From Bacillota bacterium (GTDB lineage: Bacteria; Bacillota; Clostridia; Christensenellales; SZUA-584), in NCBI GenBank assembly GCA_023460085.1, contig JAEWRI010000036.1:62001-126000 (forward strand): a DNA stretch of 64,000 nt. The letters are read 5' to 3'. A model generated the notes under the pieces. That model saw only the letters and a list, made by a program, of their open reading frames with translations, was not told where the DNA came from and made no database searches. Made by a program: the position numbers and the translations under genes. This document shows, piece by piece, positions 47,681 through 56,558 of this stretch. Numbering within the stretch: the stretch's first letter is position 1; every line of letters starts with the position of its first letter.

Positions 47681-49834
47681 TTAACCGATGGTATAGGTAC
47701 CGAGTATGTGTGCGCGGATGTAGAGTATGTCGTTGATATCCACCGCGCCATCCCCGCTGAGATCCGCCGCGGCCCGCTGCCATGCCCGGAATTCGTACGT
47801 ATCCACGATGTCCGCGCGGATGTAGAGTATGTCGTCAATGTCCACCGCGCCGTCCCCGCTGACGTCGCCCAGCACCGATACGCGCAGCGCGTCCGTCACG
47901 ACGCCGCCCACCGTGAGCTTCAGCACCGTGCCCCCCTTTACCGCGCCGCCCGATAAGGGGCTGCCGTCCGCCGCGTACAGCGACAGCGCGCCGTGGTTGG
48001 TAAAGCCGGAGAACAGCGCTTCCGCGGAGAGGCCGGGCGGAACCCCGCTCAGCAGGCCGCCGTCTCTGTCCAGCGTGTATACGGACGACGAAAGCCGCTC
48101 CCCGTCCGCGGGCAGTATGTCCACGGGAAAGGCCGTGCTCCGCGTGGAGCGCGCGTCCGCGTACGATACCGTCACCGTCTGTGCGGCGGCGGGCGCAGTG
48201 CTGTCGAAGCCCGACAGCGTAAGCTGCGCCGCGTCCACCGCCTTCTCCCCGCCGTCGCTGTATTCCGCCGTCACCGCCAGCCCGGCGGTGTCCAGCGCCT
48301 CGCCCACGACATAAGCGAGCCTGTCAGGCGGGCTCGTCACGCGAATGCCTGTAAGGTACGCTGTCAGCTTGTCCATCGCGCCCCGCAGCGCATCCGCCTG
48401 CGCGTCCGCCGCTGTTTGCATCGCTTCCGCGTCGTCCATTACGGCCTGCGCCGCCGCTATGGCCTCGGGCAGCGCCGCCTCCGCCCAGCTTTCGGGCGTA
48501 TAGTCTGCCTGCCGCTTTTTCTTCGCCTCCTGCAGCGCCGCCGAAAGCGCGCTTCTGTCCACCACCCCGAAGATGTACCACGGGTTGAGGCGCAGCATCG
48601 CCTCCTCCGTGACGTTTTCGAACATCGTGTTGTGGGCGGTGTCCGGCCCCAGGCTCGTCGCGCACAGCCCGAACTTGCGCATGTCGTACGCGCCCGACGT
48701 GGGCAGCTCCCGCCCGGGCAGCTGCGAGGCGTGCCGGTTGTAGGCGTCGCTTACCACCTGCAGCACCGTCCTTCCGCCGAAGCCCTCCGGCACCGCCGTC
48801 AGGCTCATGACGTTCAGCGCGTTCTCGGCGTACAGGTGCACGTAGAGCTTGCCCGCCTGCCACGTGCCGTACTGCTCCGCCGAGGCGGGATACTTCGCCG
48901 GGTCGGCGGCGTACTGAAACGCCAGCGTGGCGGCGTATTCCGTCAGCATGTGCGCGCCGTGGCCGTACTCGCCGCGGACGTCGTGCGTCACCACCACCGA
49001 GGGCTTGTACCGCCGGATTTGCGCCACGATGAAGCCCACCGTTTCGTCGAGCGGCCAGTAGGCCATCTGCTCCTCTTTGGTGGCCGTTTTGATATCCTGA
49101 AAGCTGCCCATCGCGGGGTACCAGCGGTTGCCCAGCGCCCAGACGGACTCCTGCGCTTCGTAGCGCCGAACCGAAGCGGAGCCGCTGCCGTAGGTCATGA
49201 ACACCGTGGCGCACCGCTTTCCCTCCCCGGTATACGTCACGGCGGGCATGCCGAGATACAAATCCTCGTCGTCGGGGTGCGCGGAGAGGGTCAGCACGTC
49301 GGCGCGGCCCGAAAACGGCTCCCACTGCGGCGCGTAATAGGGCGCGCTGCCGGAGCCGTAAATCTGAAGCTCCGCGAGGTCCACGGCGGCGGACGCGCTG
49401 GCGGGCGTGATGGCAATGCGGAACCGGCTGTAGCTGGAGTATTCGGAAGGGATGTACACGTACTGCGTGAGGTAGCCCTCCGCGCCGCCCGAAAGCGCTT
49501 CGGTCATCGCGCCGCTGCGCTCGAAGGCGTACAGCGTCCACGACGCGGGCGGGGCGCTCCAGATAAAATAGATGCCGCCGGGCGTATACCCGGAGGCAGC
49601 CGAAAAATCGATATAGCGCTCGGAGGTTTTGGCGCTGGCCCACAGGGTCGCGTAATTGCCGTCCGTGGCATTGCCGAACGAGGCCGCGTTGGAAGAAGGC
49701 GTGAACGTACATTTGCCGGTGATGTTGGCGGCGGAAGCAGCCGCGCGGGCTGCGGGAAGAAAAGAAAACAGCAGGACTGCGGCGGCCGCCGCGGCAGTGA
49801 AGCGCCGCAGCGCCCTCCAGGTTTTGGGTTGCAT
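47681..49834 (-). CDS. Secreted PIG-L family deacetylase with C-terminal dockerin
   Basis: 717 residues. Signal peptide to about 32; an F5/8 type C-like domain (about 35-155); then a PIG-L/LmbE deacetylase domain with the zinc motif SAHPDDEDLY, and THDVRGEYGHGAHM as the second ligand site. A FIVAR-type helical segment (ADYTPESWAEAALPEAIAAA), a Big_3 Ig-like domain (about 495-570) and a type I dockerin follow. The dockerin has two calcium loops: DVSGDGAVDIDDILYIRADI and DLSGDGAVDINDILYIRAHI. It probably removes N-acetyl groups from an extracellular glycan and is docked by a cohesin, perhaps the product of the adjacent gene. Confidence 0.88.
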   Translation of the reverse strand: MQPKTWRALRRFTAAAAAAVLLFSFLPAARAAASAANITGKCTFTPSSNAASFGNATDGNYATLWASAKTSERYIDFSAASGYTPGGIYFIWSAPPASWTLYAFERSGAMTEALSGGAEGYLTQYVYIPSEYSSYSRFRIAITPASASAAVDLAELQIYGSGSAPYYAPQWEPFSGRADVLTLSAHPDDEDLYLGMPAVTYTGEGKRCATVFMTYGSGSASVRRYEAQESVWALGNRWYPAMGSFQDIKTATKEEQMAYWPLDETVGFIVAQIRRYKPSVVVTHDVRGEYGHGAHMLTEYAATLAFQYAADPAKYPASAEQYGTWQAGKLYVHLYAENALNVMSLTAVPEGFGGRTVLQVVSDAYNRHASQLPGRELPTSGAYDMRKFGLCATSLGPDTAHNTMFENVTEEAMLRLNPWYIFGVVDRSALSAALQEAKKKRQADYTPESWAEAALPEAIAAAQAVMDDAEAMQTAADAQADALRGAMDKLTAYLTGIRVTSPPDRLAYVVGEALDTAGLAVTAEYSDGGEKAVDAAQLTLSGFDSTAPAAAQTVTVSYADARSTRSTAFPVDILPADGERLSSSVYTLDRDGGLLSGVPPGLSAEALFSGFTNHGALSLYAADGSPLSGGAVKGGTVLKLTVGGVVTDALRVSVLGDVSGDGAVDIDDILYIRADIVDTYEFRAWQRAAADLSGDGAVDINDILYIRAHILGTYTIG

Positions 49835-49905
49835 GCGATGCCCGCCTTTGCGCGATAATCTTCCCCTTTGCCCCGGCTTGTCCTGAAGCGCTGTATATTA
49901 CCCCT

Positions 49906-49934
49906 ATTGTAGTGCCGCTTCACCGCGATATCAA
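49906..49934 (-). promoter_or_regulatory. Promoter of the dockerin/cohesin gene pair
   Basis: Minus strand TTGATA (49929-49934), 17 bp, TACAAT (49906-49911), about 70 nt before ATG 49834. Confidence 0.65.
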
Positions 49935-50039
49935 TGCGAGAGAATGTAGCATTATGGCAGCTTTGCGCATATTCTGCCGCAGAAATGAAAACGCTGTCGA
50001 AACTTCGGCGTTTTCGCGCGCCGGGTGCGGATACGCAGG

Positions 50040-50068
50040 TTGCCCTGCGCGCAGCACCGTACTATAAT
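50040..50068 (+). promoter_or_regulatory. Promoter of the first MFS gene
   Basis: TTGCCC (50040-50045), 17 bp, TATAAT (50063-50068), about 30 nt before ATG 50100, divergent from the deacetylase promoter. Confidence 0.65.
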
Positions 50069-50099
50069 GGTGTCGTTTTGTGAAAGCTGGGGGCGCTTG

Positions 50100-51371
50100 A
50101 TGCTGCAAACTGTCGCAAGGGGCGTGTCGCATTATTTCGACACCACCTTCCATTCGCTGAAAAACCGAAACTTCCGCTACTTCTGGTCCGGACAGTGCGT
50201 ATCGCTCGTGGGGACGACGATGCAGCGCACCGCGCAGTACTGGCTCGTCTACCAGCTGACCCAGTCGCCCTTTGCCGTGGGCATGCTGGGCGTGGCGCAG
50301 TTTCTGCCCATGCTGCTGTTTTCGCTGCCCGTGGGCGCGCTGCTGAAGCGCATCCCGAAGCGCACGCTGATACTCGTCACGCAGACGCTGTTTATGGCGC
50401 AGGCGCTTGCGCTCGCGGTGCTCACGCATACCGGCACCGCGCAGTACTGGCACATCCTCGTGCTCAGCGCGGTATACGGCGTCACGCAGACGTTCGACAT
50501 GCCCGCGCGCCAAACCTTCCTCTACGATCTCGTGGGCCGCGGCGACATACTCAACGCGGTATCGCTGAATTCCACCATCGTCAACCTCTCCAAGATTTTC
50601 GGCCCTGCCGTGGCGGGCCTCGTGATGCAGGCCTTCGGCATCCCGATGTGCTTTCTGCTGAACGCGCTGAGCTTCCTCGCGGTGCTGGGCAGCCTGCTGC
50701 TGATTCGCGTGCCGCAGACGCCGCGCGAGGATACGCGCACCCCCCTCTGGCAGGAGGTGGGCGACGGCCTGCGCTTCATCCGCTCCCGCGGGGCGCTCGT
50801 CGCGTGCATACTCGTGTTTGCCGTCGTCAGCACCTTCGCGCTGAACCTCGACGTCATCGCGCCGGTGTTCGCACAGGGCGTACTGGGGCGCGGTGCTCAG
50901 GGCTACACCGGGCTGCTCACCGCCGCGGGCGCGGGTTCCCTCGCGGGGGCGCTTGTCATGGCGTCGCGCAGCCGGCACGGGGCGCGCGGATACCTGCTGA
51001 TAGCGGGCGGCGCGGCCACCGCGGTATTTCAGATAGCTACGGTGCTGAGCTCCAGCTATGCCGTCAGCGTCGCTTTGCTGGCGATGATGGGTTTCGCGAA
51101 CATCGTATTCCTCAACACCGCCAACGCGTTCTTCCAGACCAACACCCCCGACGAATACCGCACGCGCGTGATGAGCATTTACTCGCTGCTGCTGTTCGGC
51201 TCCACGCCCATCGGCAACTTCTTCGCGGGGCTGGTCATGCAGCACATCCCGGGCGATTCGGGCTTCGTGGTCTGCGGCGGCATCACGCTGCTGCTGCTCG
51301 TCCCGGTGCTCTTCTTCCAGCGCGGCATCATACGCGGCTGGCTGTGCGGAGCGCATAAGCGCGGCGTTTGA
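50100..51371 (+). CDS. MFS transporter, EntS/MFS_3-like
   Basis: 423 residues, about 12 hydrophobic helices. NRNFRYFWSGQCVSLVGTTMQRTAQYW (two overlapping segments, NFRYFWSGQCVS and GTTMQRTAQYWLVY) is the start typical of the MFS_3 group, followed by LPVGALLKRIPKRTLI (motif A-like) and DMPARQTFLYDLVGR. Such proteins export siderophores, drugs or other small molecules; the substrate is not predictable. ATG 50100 fits the promoter just upstream. Confidence 0.88.
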   Translation: MLQTVARGVSHYFDTTFHSLKNRNFRYFWSGQCVSLVGTTMQRTAQYWLVYQLTQSPFAVGMLGVAQFLPMLLFSLPVGALLKRIPKRTLILVTQTLFMAQALALAVLTHTGTAQYWHILVLSAVYGVTQTFDMPARQTFLYDLVGRGDILNAVSLNSTIVNLSKIFGPAVAGLVMQAFGIPMCFLLNALSFLAVLGSLLLIRVPQTPREDTRTPLWQEVGDGLRFIRSRGALVACILVFAVVSTFALNLDVIAPVFAQGVLGRGAQGYTGLLTAAGAGSLAGALVMASRSRHGARGYLLIAGGAATAVFQIATVLSSSYAVSVALLAMMGFANIVFLNTANAFFQTNTPDEYRTRVMSIYSLLLFGSTPIGNFFAGLVMQHIPGDSGFVVCGGITLLLLVPVLFFQRGIIRGWLCGAHKRGV

Positions 51372-51379
51372 CGCGCGGA

Positions 51380-51409
51380 TTGCCAACCCGCCCGCCCGCG
51401 TGGTATCAT
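51380..51409 (+). promoter_or_regulatory. Promoter of the second MFS gene
   Basis: TTGCCA (51380-51385), 18 bp, TATCAT (51404-51409), about 30 nt before ATG 51447. Confidence 0.5.
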
Positions 51410-51446
51410 GCGTACAGCAGACCCGCTGCTTCAGGGAGGACATCGC

Positions 51447-52631
51447 ATGCAAATGACCCGGAACAGAAAGCTCGTCGCCGTTTCCATATCGCTGCTGTGG
51501 TTCGCGCAGTATGTGTACATCCCGTTTCAAACGCCTTTTCTGGAATCGCTCGACGCGTCGGCTGCGTACATCGGCGTGGTCGTGGGCGCGTACGGCGTCA
51601 CACAGACGCTGCTGCGCATCCCTTTGGGCATCGTCGGAGACCGGTACCGCCGTCACAAGACGTTTATGGTGCTGGGTATCGCGTGCTCCGCGCTGGCTTC
51701 GGCGGTGCGCCTCGCAAGCCCCACGCCAGAGGGGATGCTCGTCGGCAACATGCTCTCGGGCGTTGCCTCCACCTCGTGGATCTCCTTTACGGTATACTAC
51801 TCCTCGCTGTTTCGCCCCGATGAGATGACAAAGGCCATGGGATATTCCATGGCCGCCAGCAACATCGGCATACTCAGCGCGTTCATACTCGGCACGTACC
51901 TGCACCAATCCGGCGAAATGCCTCCGCTCTTTATCGCGAGCATCGCGTCGGGCACGGCGGGCGTGCTGGTGGCGCTGTCCATACGGGAGGACAAGCCTGC
52001 CCTGCTGACGCAGGCTCCGCCGAGGCTCTCGCGCGTCATCCGCAGCCGCAGGCTGTGGTACTACGCGGTGCTGGCGCTGATTCTGCAGGCCATTGTGATC
52101 TCCACATCGCTGGCATTTACCGCGTCGTATCTGAAGCAGTTCACCGACAGCGATCTGATGCTGGGCGTCAGCGCCTCGGTGTTTATCGGGTGCTCGGCGC
52201 TGTCCGGGCTGGCGGTGGGGCACATCCGGCGCGTCGGGAGCCATACGCTGCTCATGCTGCTGTTCGGACTGCTGCTGGCGTATTGCGTGCTGATGCCGCT
52301 CTGCCGGGAGGTGTGGCAAATCGTGGCGCTTCAGGGGCTCTCCGGCCTTGGCAGCGGCGCGGGGATGTCCGCGCTGATGGCGCTGGCGATGCAGGGTACG
52401 GACGTACGCGCGCGCTCCACGGCGATGGGCTTCTTTCAGGCGATGTTCGGCGTGGGCATGACGCTGGGGCCGGTGCTGATGGGCGCGCTGATACAGTGGA
52501 GCAAAGGTTATCATCTGGGCTACTGGACGCTCGGAGCCTTCGCGTTTATCGGCATCGCGGCGTTCCGATTCCCGCCGAAGCCCGCGGCGGATACCCCCGC
52601 GCCGGAGTGCGCGCTTCCCAAAGCGCCCTGA
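51447..52631 (+). CDS. MFS transporter
   Basis: 394 residues from ATG 51447 with GGGAGG seven nt upstream. About 12 helices; motif A is LLRIPLGIVGDRYRRHK. It is unlike the preceding MFS protein in sequence, so the two are not a recent duplication. Substrate unknown. Confidence 0.88.
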   Translation: MQMTRNRKLVAVSISLLWFAQYVYIPFQTPFLESLDASAAYIGVVVGAYGVTQTLLRIPLGIVGDRYRRHKTFMVLGIACSALASAVRLASPTPEGMLVGNMLSGVASTSWISFTVYYSSLFRPDEMTKAMGYSMAASNIGILSAFILGTYLHQSGEMPPLFIASIASGTAGVLVALSIREDKPALLTQAPPRLSRVIRSRRLWYYAVLALILQAIVISTSLAFTASYLKQFTDSDLMLGVSASVFIGCSALSGLAVGHIRRVGSHTLLMLLFGLLLAYCVLMPLCREVWQIVALQGLSGLGSGAGMSALMALAMQGTDVRARSTAMGFFQAMFGVGMTLGPVLMGALIQWSKGYHLGYWTLGAFAFIGIAAFRFPPKPAADTPAPECALPKAP

Positions 52632-52655
52632 CCGCAGGGCGGATGAGGTGACCGT

Positions 52656-53153
52656 ATGAGCTATACCGTCGTGTATGAGGTGAGCCCGGGCTACGACCCC
52701 GGCTGGGGCCTGATGATTCTGACGCTTTTGGCCGTCGCTGCGCTGGGCTGGGCCCTCTATACCGTGCTGCACCGCAAAAAATTCCGCTGGTCCGCGCAGA
52801 TACTGCCGTACTTCCTTACGGTATTCTTCGGCTTCATTGCCTGCACCTACTGGATATCGTTCTTTCAGCTACGCAATACCGTGCTGCAGCCATACCTTGA
52901 CGGGGACTATCAGGTGGTCGAAGGCGCCGTGGAGGATTTTGAGGTGACATATAAGGACGGCGAGGAACTGTACGAAACCTTCACCGTGGAGGGGTTGGAC
53001 TTTGAAATACCGGACTACTGGTACGGCTTGGGCTACAGCGTGCTGTCCACGGAGGGCGGCGCGATACAGCAGGACGGACAGCGCGTGCGCATCCGCTCCG
53101 TCCGGTACAACGATGAATGGAACCTCATTCTGAAGCTTGAGGTTTCCGAATAA
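52656..53153 (+). CDS. Small membrane protein, 165 residues
   Basis: Two TM helices near the N-terminus (GLMILTLLAVAALGWALYTVL and LPYFLTVFFGFIACTYWISFF, each about 20 residues) precede a soluble C-terminal half of short strands (YQVVEGAVEDFEVTYKDG, RVRIRSVRYNDEWNLILK). It is 24 nt behind the MFS gene on the same strand. I recognise no family; the C-terminal half could be a small extracytoplasmic beta domain. Confidence 0.75.
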   Translation: MSYTVVYEVSPGYDPGWGLMILTLLAVAALGWALYTVLHRKKFRWSAQILPYFLTVFFGFIACTYWISFFQLRNTVLQPYLDGDYQVVEGAVEDFEVTYKDGEELYETFTVEGLDFEIPDYWYGLGYSVLSTEGGAIQQDGQRVRIRSVRYNDEWNLILKLEVSE

Positions 53154-53160
53154 CCTGTCC

Positions 53161-53373
53161 TCACCGCGCCGCGTAGTCCTCAATGACGCCCGACGCCCAG
53201 TTCAGCAGCCGCGCGGAAAGCGCCTCCAGTTCCTCCCCTGCCCTGTCCGGCTGCGCTTTAAGCGCAATCACCGTTTCAAGTATCTGCTTTTCCGGCGCGC
53301 ACAGCGCACACAGACGGCTGACAAAGGTATCCCTTGGAGGCTCTGCCTCCAAACCACCGCTTAAGGGATACAT
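53161..53373 (-). CDS. Questionable small ORF, 70 residues
   Basis: The C-terminal 50 residues (LCALCAPEKQILETVIALK and ALSARLLNWASGVIED) look like a real amphipathic helical protein. The N-terminal part is translated from a palindromic dispersed repeat (TTGGAGGC...GCCTCCAA and CTTAAGGGAT...ATCCCTTAAG, 53328-53384). It may be the remnant of a gene whose start was replaced by the repeat, or not a gene. Confidence 0.35.
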   Translation of the reverse strand: MYPLSGGLEAEPPRDTFVSRLCALCAPEKQILETVIALKAQPDRAGEELEALSARLLNWASGVIEDYAAR

Positions 53374-53520
53374 CCCTTAAGAATCCCATCAGGGAGATGC
53401 TTTAAAAAGCCGTGCCTTTTCCTTCTTTTCTTCAATAAAAGAAGCAGGTGTGCGAGGGCAGCGCCCTCCCGAAAGGGTTGTCATCAAGCTGATCCGCCCG
53501 GCAAAAGGCGGCTCGGTTTA
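53328..53520. repeat. Dispersed palindromic repeat patch
   Basis: Holds nested palindromes TTGGAGGC-tct-GCCTCCAA and TTAAGGGAT-acatcc-like CCCTTAA, then CCTCCC/GGGAGG-type and CCGCC/GGCGG stems near 53465-53515. It fills the gap between the small membrane protein and the transporter; the last stem could help end the transporter transcript. Confidence 0.5.
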
Positions 53521-53526
53521 TTCTCG

Positions 53527-54975
53527 TCAGCGGTAGCCCCCCAGCACCGCCAGCACCAGAAATCCGACGGACAACGCCATGACAATGAGCTGCACGCCGA
53601 TGGTGAAGCGGAACCACTTGGGGTAGCTCACCGTGGTAAGCCCCAGCGCGATGAGCAGCATGGCGTTGGTGGGATACAGCACGTTGAGGAAGCCGTCGCC
53701 CAGCACATAGGCCTGCACCACCGTCTGCCCCGTGATGCCCGAGAGGCTTGCCAGCGGCACCAGCAGCGGCATCAGCAGAAACGCCTTCGCCGAAGCCTGT
53801 GCCACAAAAAACTCCAGCAATAGTACCACCGCGTAGATGATGAGCACGCCCGCCACCGGGCTCGCGCCGGAAATGGCGGAGGAGCAGTGGAACAGTATCG
53901 TATCCTGTATGCCGCTGTCCGAAATCAGCGTGGAGACGCTCATGGCCAGCGGGATGAGCGCGATGCCGGGAGCGATGTCCGCGATGCCCTTGAAGAAGGT
54001 CTTCGCCGCGCCCTTGTAGCCCGCCAGCTTGGCACCGCCGACGGACGCGAGTATGAAAATGAGCGCGATGACGATGAGCGAATAGTCCGCGAGGCCGAGG
54101 AACGACGCCGATACGAGGAACACGAACATCAGCGCCAGCAGCGCGCCCACAAACACCATCGGCGCGCGCTTGAACTTCGCCGCCTCGGCAATCTCCGCGG
54201 GCGTCAGCCGGTACTTGTCGCGGCGCTCCGAATCCTCCGCGTACACGCGCGAGGCCATGGGATTCTTATCGAGCTTGCGCGCATAGCGCGTCAGGAACAG
54301 CACCAGCAGCCCGTAGATCACCGCAAAGAATATAAGGCGGGGCCATGTGCCGGAGTAAAGCGGCACGCCCGCAAGATTCTGCGCGATGGCGATGGAGAAC
54401 GGATTGTACAGCGCCGCCGCGAACCCGAAGCTCGTGGACAGCAGGCTCAGGCCCAGCCCCATCAGGCTGTCCCAGCCCAGCATGAACGACAGCCCCACAA
54501 TCAGCGGTATCAGCGGCACGATTTCCTCCAGTATGCCGAAGAACGCGCCGAGGAACATGAACACGAACGACACCGCCGCGATGAGCAGATAGCGGCGCGT
54601 GTACATCTTCGCGGCGATTTTCGCCACCACCGCGCGCAGTATGCCGGATTTGTCGAGCAGCGTAAACGACCCGCCGATGAGCAGTATGAACAGCATGATG
54701 GATATCATGATGACGTTCACGCTGCCTCCCGGCGCGAAGGACTTGAATATGACCAGCAGTATGTTGTACACCGGATACTGTCCGGCCTCGCCGGTCTGCG
54801 CGTAGGTGCCCGGCACGATGGATACATCGCCTTCCGCGTCGGCAGAGCGCTCGTACGCGCCCGGCGGCAGGAAGAGCGTCAGGCAGTACGACGCCACGAT
54901 CAGCGCAAAGATGATGATCGCGGCGGTCAGCAGGCTGCGTTTGTTAATCTGGAAGCTCGAGTCATTTTTGGACAT
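53527..54975 (-). CDS. YfcC family transporter (DcuC/AbgT-like)
   Basis: 482 residues from ATG 54975 (AGGAGA seven nt ahead). About 12 helices, with the YfcC-type loops GAYERSADAEG, GGSFTLLDKSGIL, GILEEIVPLIPLIV and FFVAQASAKAFLLMPLLVPL. The family is annotated as C4-dicarboxylate, arginine or basic amino acid carriers without strong proof. It is divergently transcribed from a WYL regulator. Confidence 0.88.
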   Translation of the reverse strand: MSKNDSSFQINKRSLLTAAIIIFALIVASYCLTLFLPPGAYERSADAEGDVSIVPGTYAQTGEAGQYPVYNILLVIFKSFAPGGSVNVIMISIMLFILLIGGSFTLLDKSGILRAVVAKIAAKMYTRRYLLIAAVSFVFMFLGAFFGILEEIVPLIPLIVGLSFMLGWDSLMGLGLSLLSTSFGFAAALYNPFSIAIAQNLAGVPLYSGTWPRLIFFAVIYGLLVLFLTRYARKLDKNPMASRVYAEDSERRDKYRLTPAEIAEAAKFKRAPMVFVGALLALMFVFLVSASFLGLADYSLIVIALIFILASVGGAKLAGYKGAAKTFFKGIADIAPGIALIPLAMSVSTLISDSGIQDTILFHCSSAISGASPVAGVLIIYAVVLLLEFFVAQASAKAFLLMPLLVPLASLSGITGQTVVQAYVLGDGFLNVLYPTNAMLLIALGLTTVSYPKWFRFTIGVQLIVMALSVGFLVLAVLGGYR

Positions 54976-55004
54976 AAAACGTTCTCCTGTCGCGCGGTAT
55001 ATGG

Positions 55005-55037
55005 TATAATTATGGAACAACCCTATGCATAAGTCAA
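55005..55037. promoter_or_regulatory. Overlapping divergent promoters of yfcC-like gene and WYL regulator
   Basis: Minus: TTGACT (55032-55037), 17 bp, CATAAT (55009-55014). Plus: an extended -10, TGG-TATAAT (55005-55010). The two -10 elements overlap, so a regulator bound here would affect both genes. Confidence 0.6.
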
Positions 55038-55088
55038 ATTAAAGTTGCAGCGTATTAGCAGGATAAATTATCCCGAGGAGGCCAAGCC

Positions 55089-56090
55089 ATGAGCGTCTAT
55101 CCCAAGCGCGCCAAGCTGCTGCTGCTGCTGGAGTACCTGCGGCAGCAAACCGACGAGCAGCACCCCAAAAAGCTGACCGAAATGCTGGAATACCTCTCCG
55201 AGCAGGGCATCGAGGCGGAGCGCAAGGCGGTGTACGCCGACATCGCGCTGCTGCGCGAGCTGGGCTGCGACATCGTGCGCACCAACGAGGGCGGCGCGGC
55301 GTATTTCCTTGGCGAGCGCAGCATGGAGCTGGCCGAAGCCGAAATCTGCGCGAGCGCGGTATCGGCGGCGCGCTTCGTGACGCAGAAGAAGAGCGAGGAG
55401 CTCATCGGCAAGCTGGGCGCGCTGTTCTCCGAGGCGCAGTCGGCGGGCTTCCGCAGCCGCATGGAGCTGGCCCGCACCCTCAAAACGCGCAACGAGGAAG
55501 TTTACTACAACATCGATAAAATCGTGCGCGCCACCAGCGCCAACAAAAAGATTTCCTTCCTCTACTTCGAATACCTGCCGGACAAGACCCAGCGGCTGCG
55601 CAGGGACGGGCGGCGCTATCAGGCCAGCCCGTATTCTCTGATGTGGTTCGAGGACGCCTACTACCTCGTCTGCAACATGGACAAGTACGACAACCTCTCC
55701 CACTTCCGTGTGGACCGCATGACGCGCGTGGACATCATGGACGAGCCGCGCCGCCCCGTGGGCGAGGTCTCCGAATACAAGAACTACATCGACTTCGACG
55801 AATACCACCGCAGCGTGTTCTTCATGTTCGGCGGCAAGCCGCAGCAGGTGCGCATCCGCTTCGCGGACGACCTTGCCACCGCCGTGTTCGACCGCCTCGG
55901 CACGGGCGTGGACGTCTCCAACGCAAAAGACGGCTTTTTCACCGTCTCCGCCAGCGTGCGCGTCAGCCCCGGCTTTCTCTCGTGGCTCACGGTCTTCGGC
56001 GACAAGGCGGAGGTACTCTCTCCCGACAGCCTGCGCGAGGACATGCAGAAGCTCATCGCCTCTCTCGCAAAGGTGTACGGCCCCGGCTGA
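55089..56090 (+). CDS. WYL-domain transcriptional regulator
   Basis: 333 residues; GAGGAGG lies ahead of the ATG. An N-terminal winged helix (ERKAVYADIALLRELGCDI) is followed by a WYL domain (RYQASPYSLMWFEDAYYLVC) and a C-terminal extension (WCX-like, SWLTVFGDKAEVLSP). WYL domains sense nucleic-acid or nucleotide ligands. Position divergent from the transporter suggests it controls that gene and itself. Confidence 0.92.
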   Translation: MSVYPKRAKLLLLLEYLRQQTDEQHPKKLTEMLEYLSEQGIEAERKAVYADIALLRELGCDIVRTNEGGAAYFLGERSMELAEAEICASAVSAARFVTQKKSEELIGKLGALFSEAQSAGFRSRMELARTLKTRNEEVYYNIDKIVRATSANKKISFLYFEYLPDKTQRLRRDGRRYQASPYSLMWFEDAYYLVCNMDKYDNLSHFRVDRMTRVDIMDEPRRPVGEVSEYKNYIDFDEYHRSVFFMFGGKPQQVRIRFADDLATAVFDRLGTGVDVSNAKDGFFTVSASVRVSPGFLSWLTVFGDKAEVLSPDSLREDMQKLIASLAKVYGPG

Positions 56091-56094
56091 CGCA

Positions 56095-56160
56095 AAGGCT
56101 TCCCCTCGAGGGGAAGCTGTCAGGCGGCGGATGTCCATCCGGCGTCTGACTGATGAGGTG
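56095..56160. repeat. Dispersed palindromic repeat, copy 1
   Basis: Begins GGCTTCCCCTCGAGGGGAAGC (21-bp palindromic core given as CTTCCCCTCGAGGGGAAG) and ends CTGACTGATGAGGTG. Further copies lie at 56559-56610, 56620-56683, 56723-56790 and 56801-56867, in both orientations. Confidence 0.85.
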
Positions 56161-56194
56161 TAAACCGATGAAATGAAATGCTGCCGAGGTTAGG

Positions 56195-56548
56195 ATGAAC
56201 AAGACGTGCAATCCGCAATTAACACTTATTGCTCAAAGGCTACGAAGAAGCATGACCGACGAGGAGCGGCATCTCTAATACGACTTTTTAAAGGAGCTTC
56301 CTGTTATATTCAACCGTCAGAAAGTAATCGGCAACTATATTGTTGATTTTTATTGTGCGGGCGCGAAGCTGGTCATCGAGCTTGACGGTTCTCAGCATTA
56401 TGACGAAAACGGTATTGAACGCGACTCAAAGCGTGATGAATATCTGCGCAGCCTCGGTCTGACTGTTAAGCGATATTCCAACGCCGATATTTACAATAAG
56501 TTTGCCAGCGTTTGTGAAGATATTTATCGTATTGTCAGCCAGAATTGA
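56195..56548 (+). pseudogene. DUF559 PD-(D/E)XK endonuclease-like gene, broken by one stop codon
   Basis: Reading from ATG 56195: QLTLIAQRLRRSMTDEERHL, then TAA, then YDFLKELPVIFNRQKVIGNY, IVDFYCAGAKLVIELDGSQHY and so on to TGA 56548, 118 codons in one frame. This is the entire DUF559 domain; relatives have Trp at the stop position (EERHLWYDFL). The IVDFYC...VIELDGSQH motif is the nuclease-like core. AT-rich composition contrasts with the flanks. It lies between inward-pointing copies of the palindromic repeat. Confidence 0.85.
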
Positions 56549-56558
56549 GATGCTACCC

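Noticed and set aside
49920..52772. 950-residue minus-strand open frame across the MFS genes
   Set aside because: It runs antisense to two clear MFS transporters and translates into low-complexity Arg/His/Gln-rich sequence; it is a shadow.
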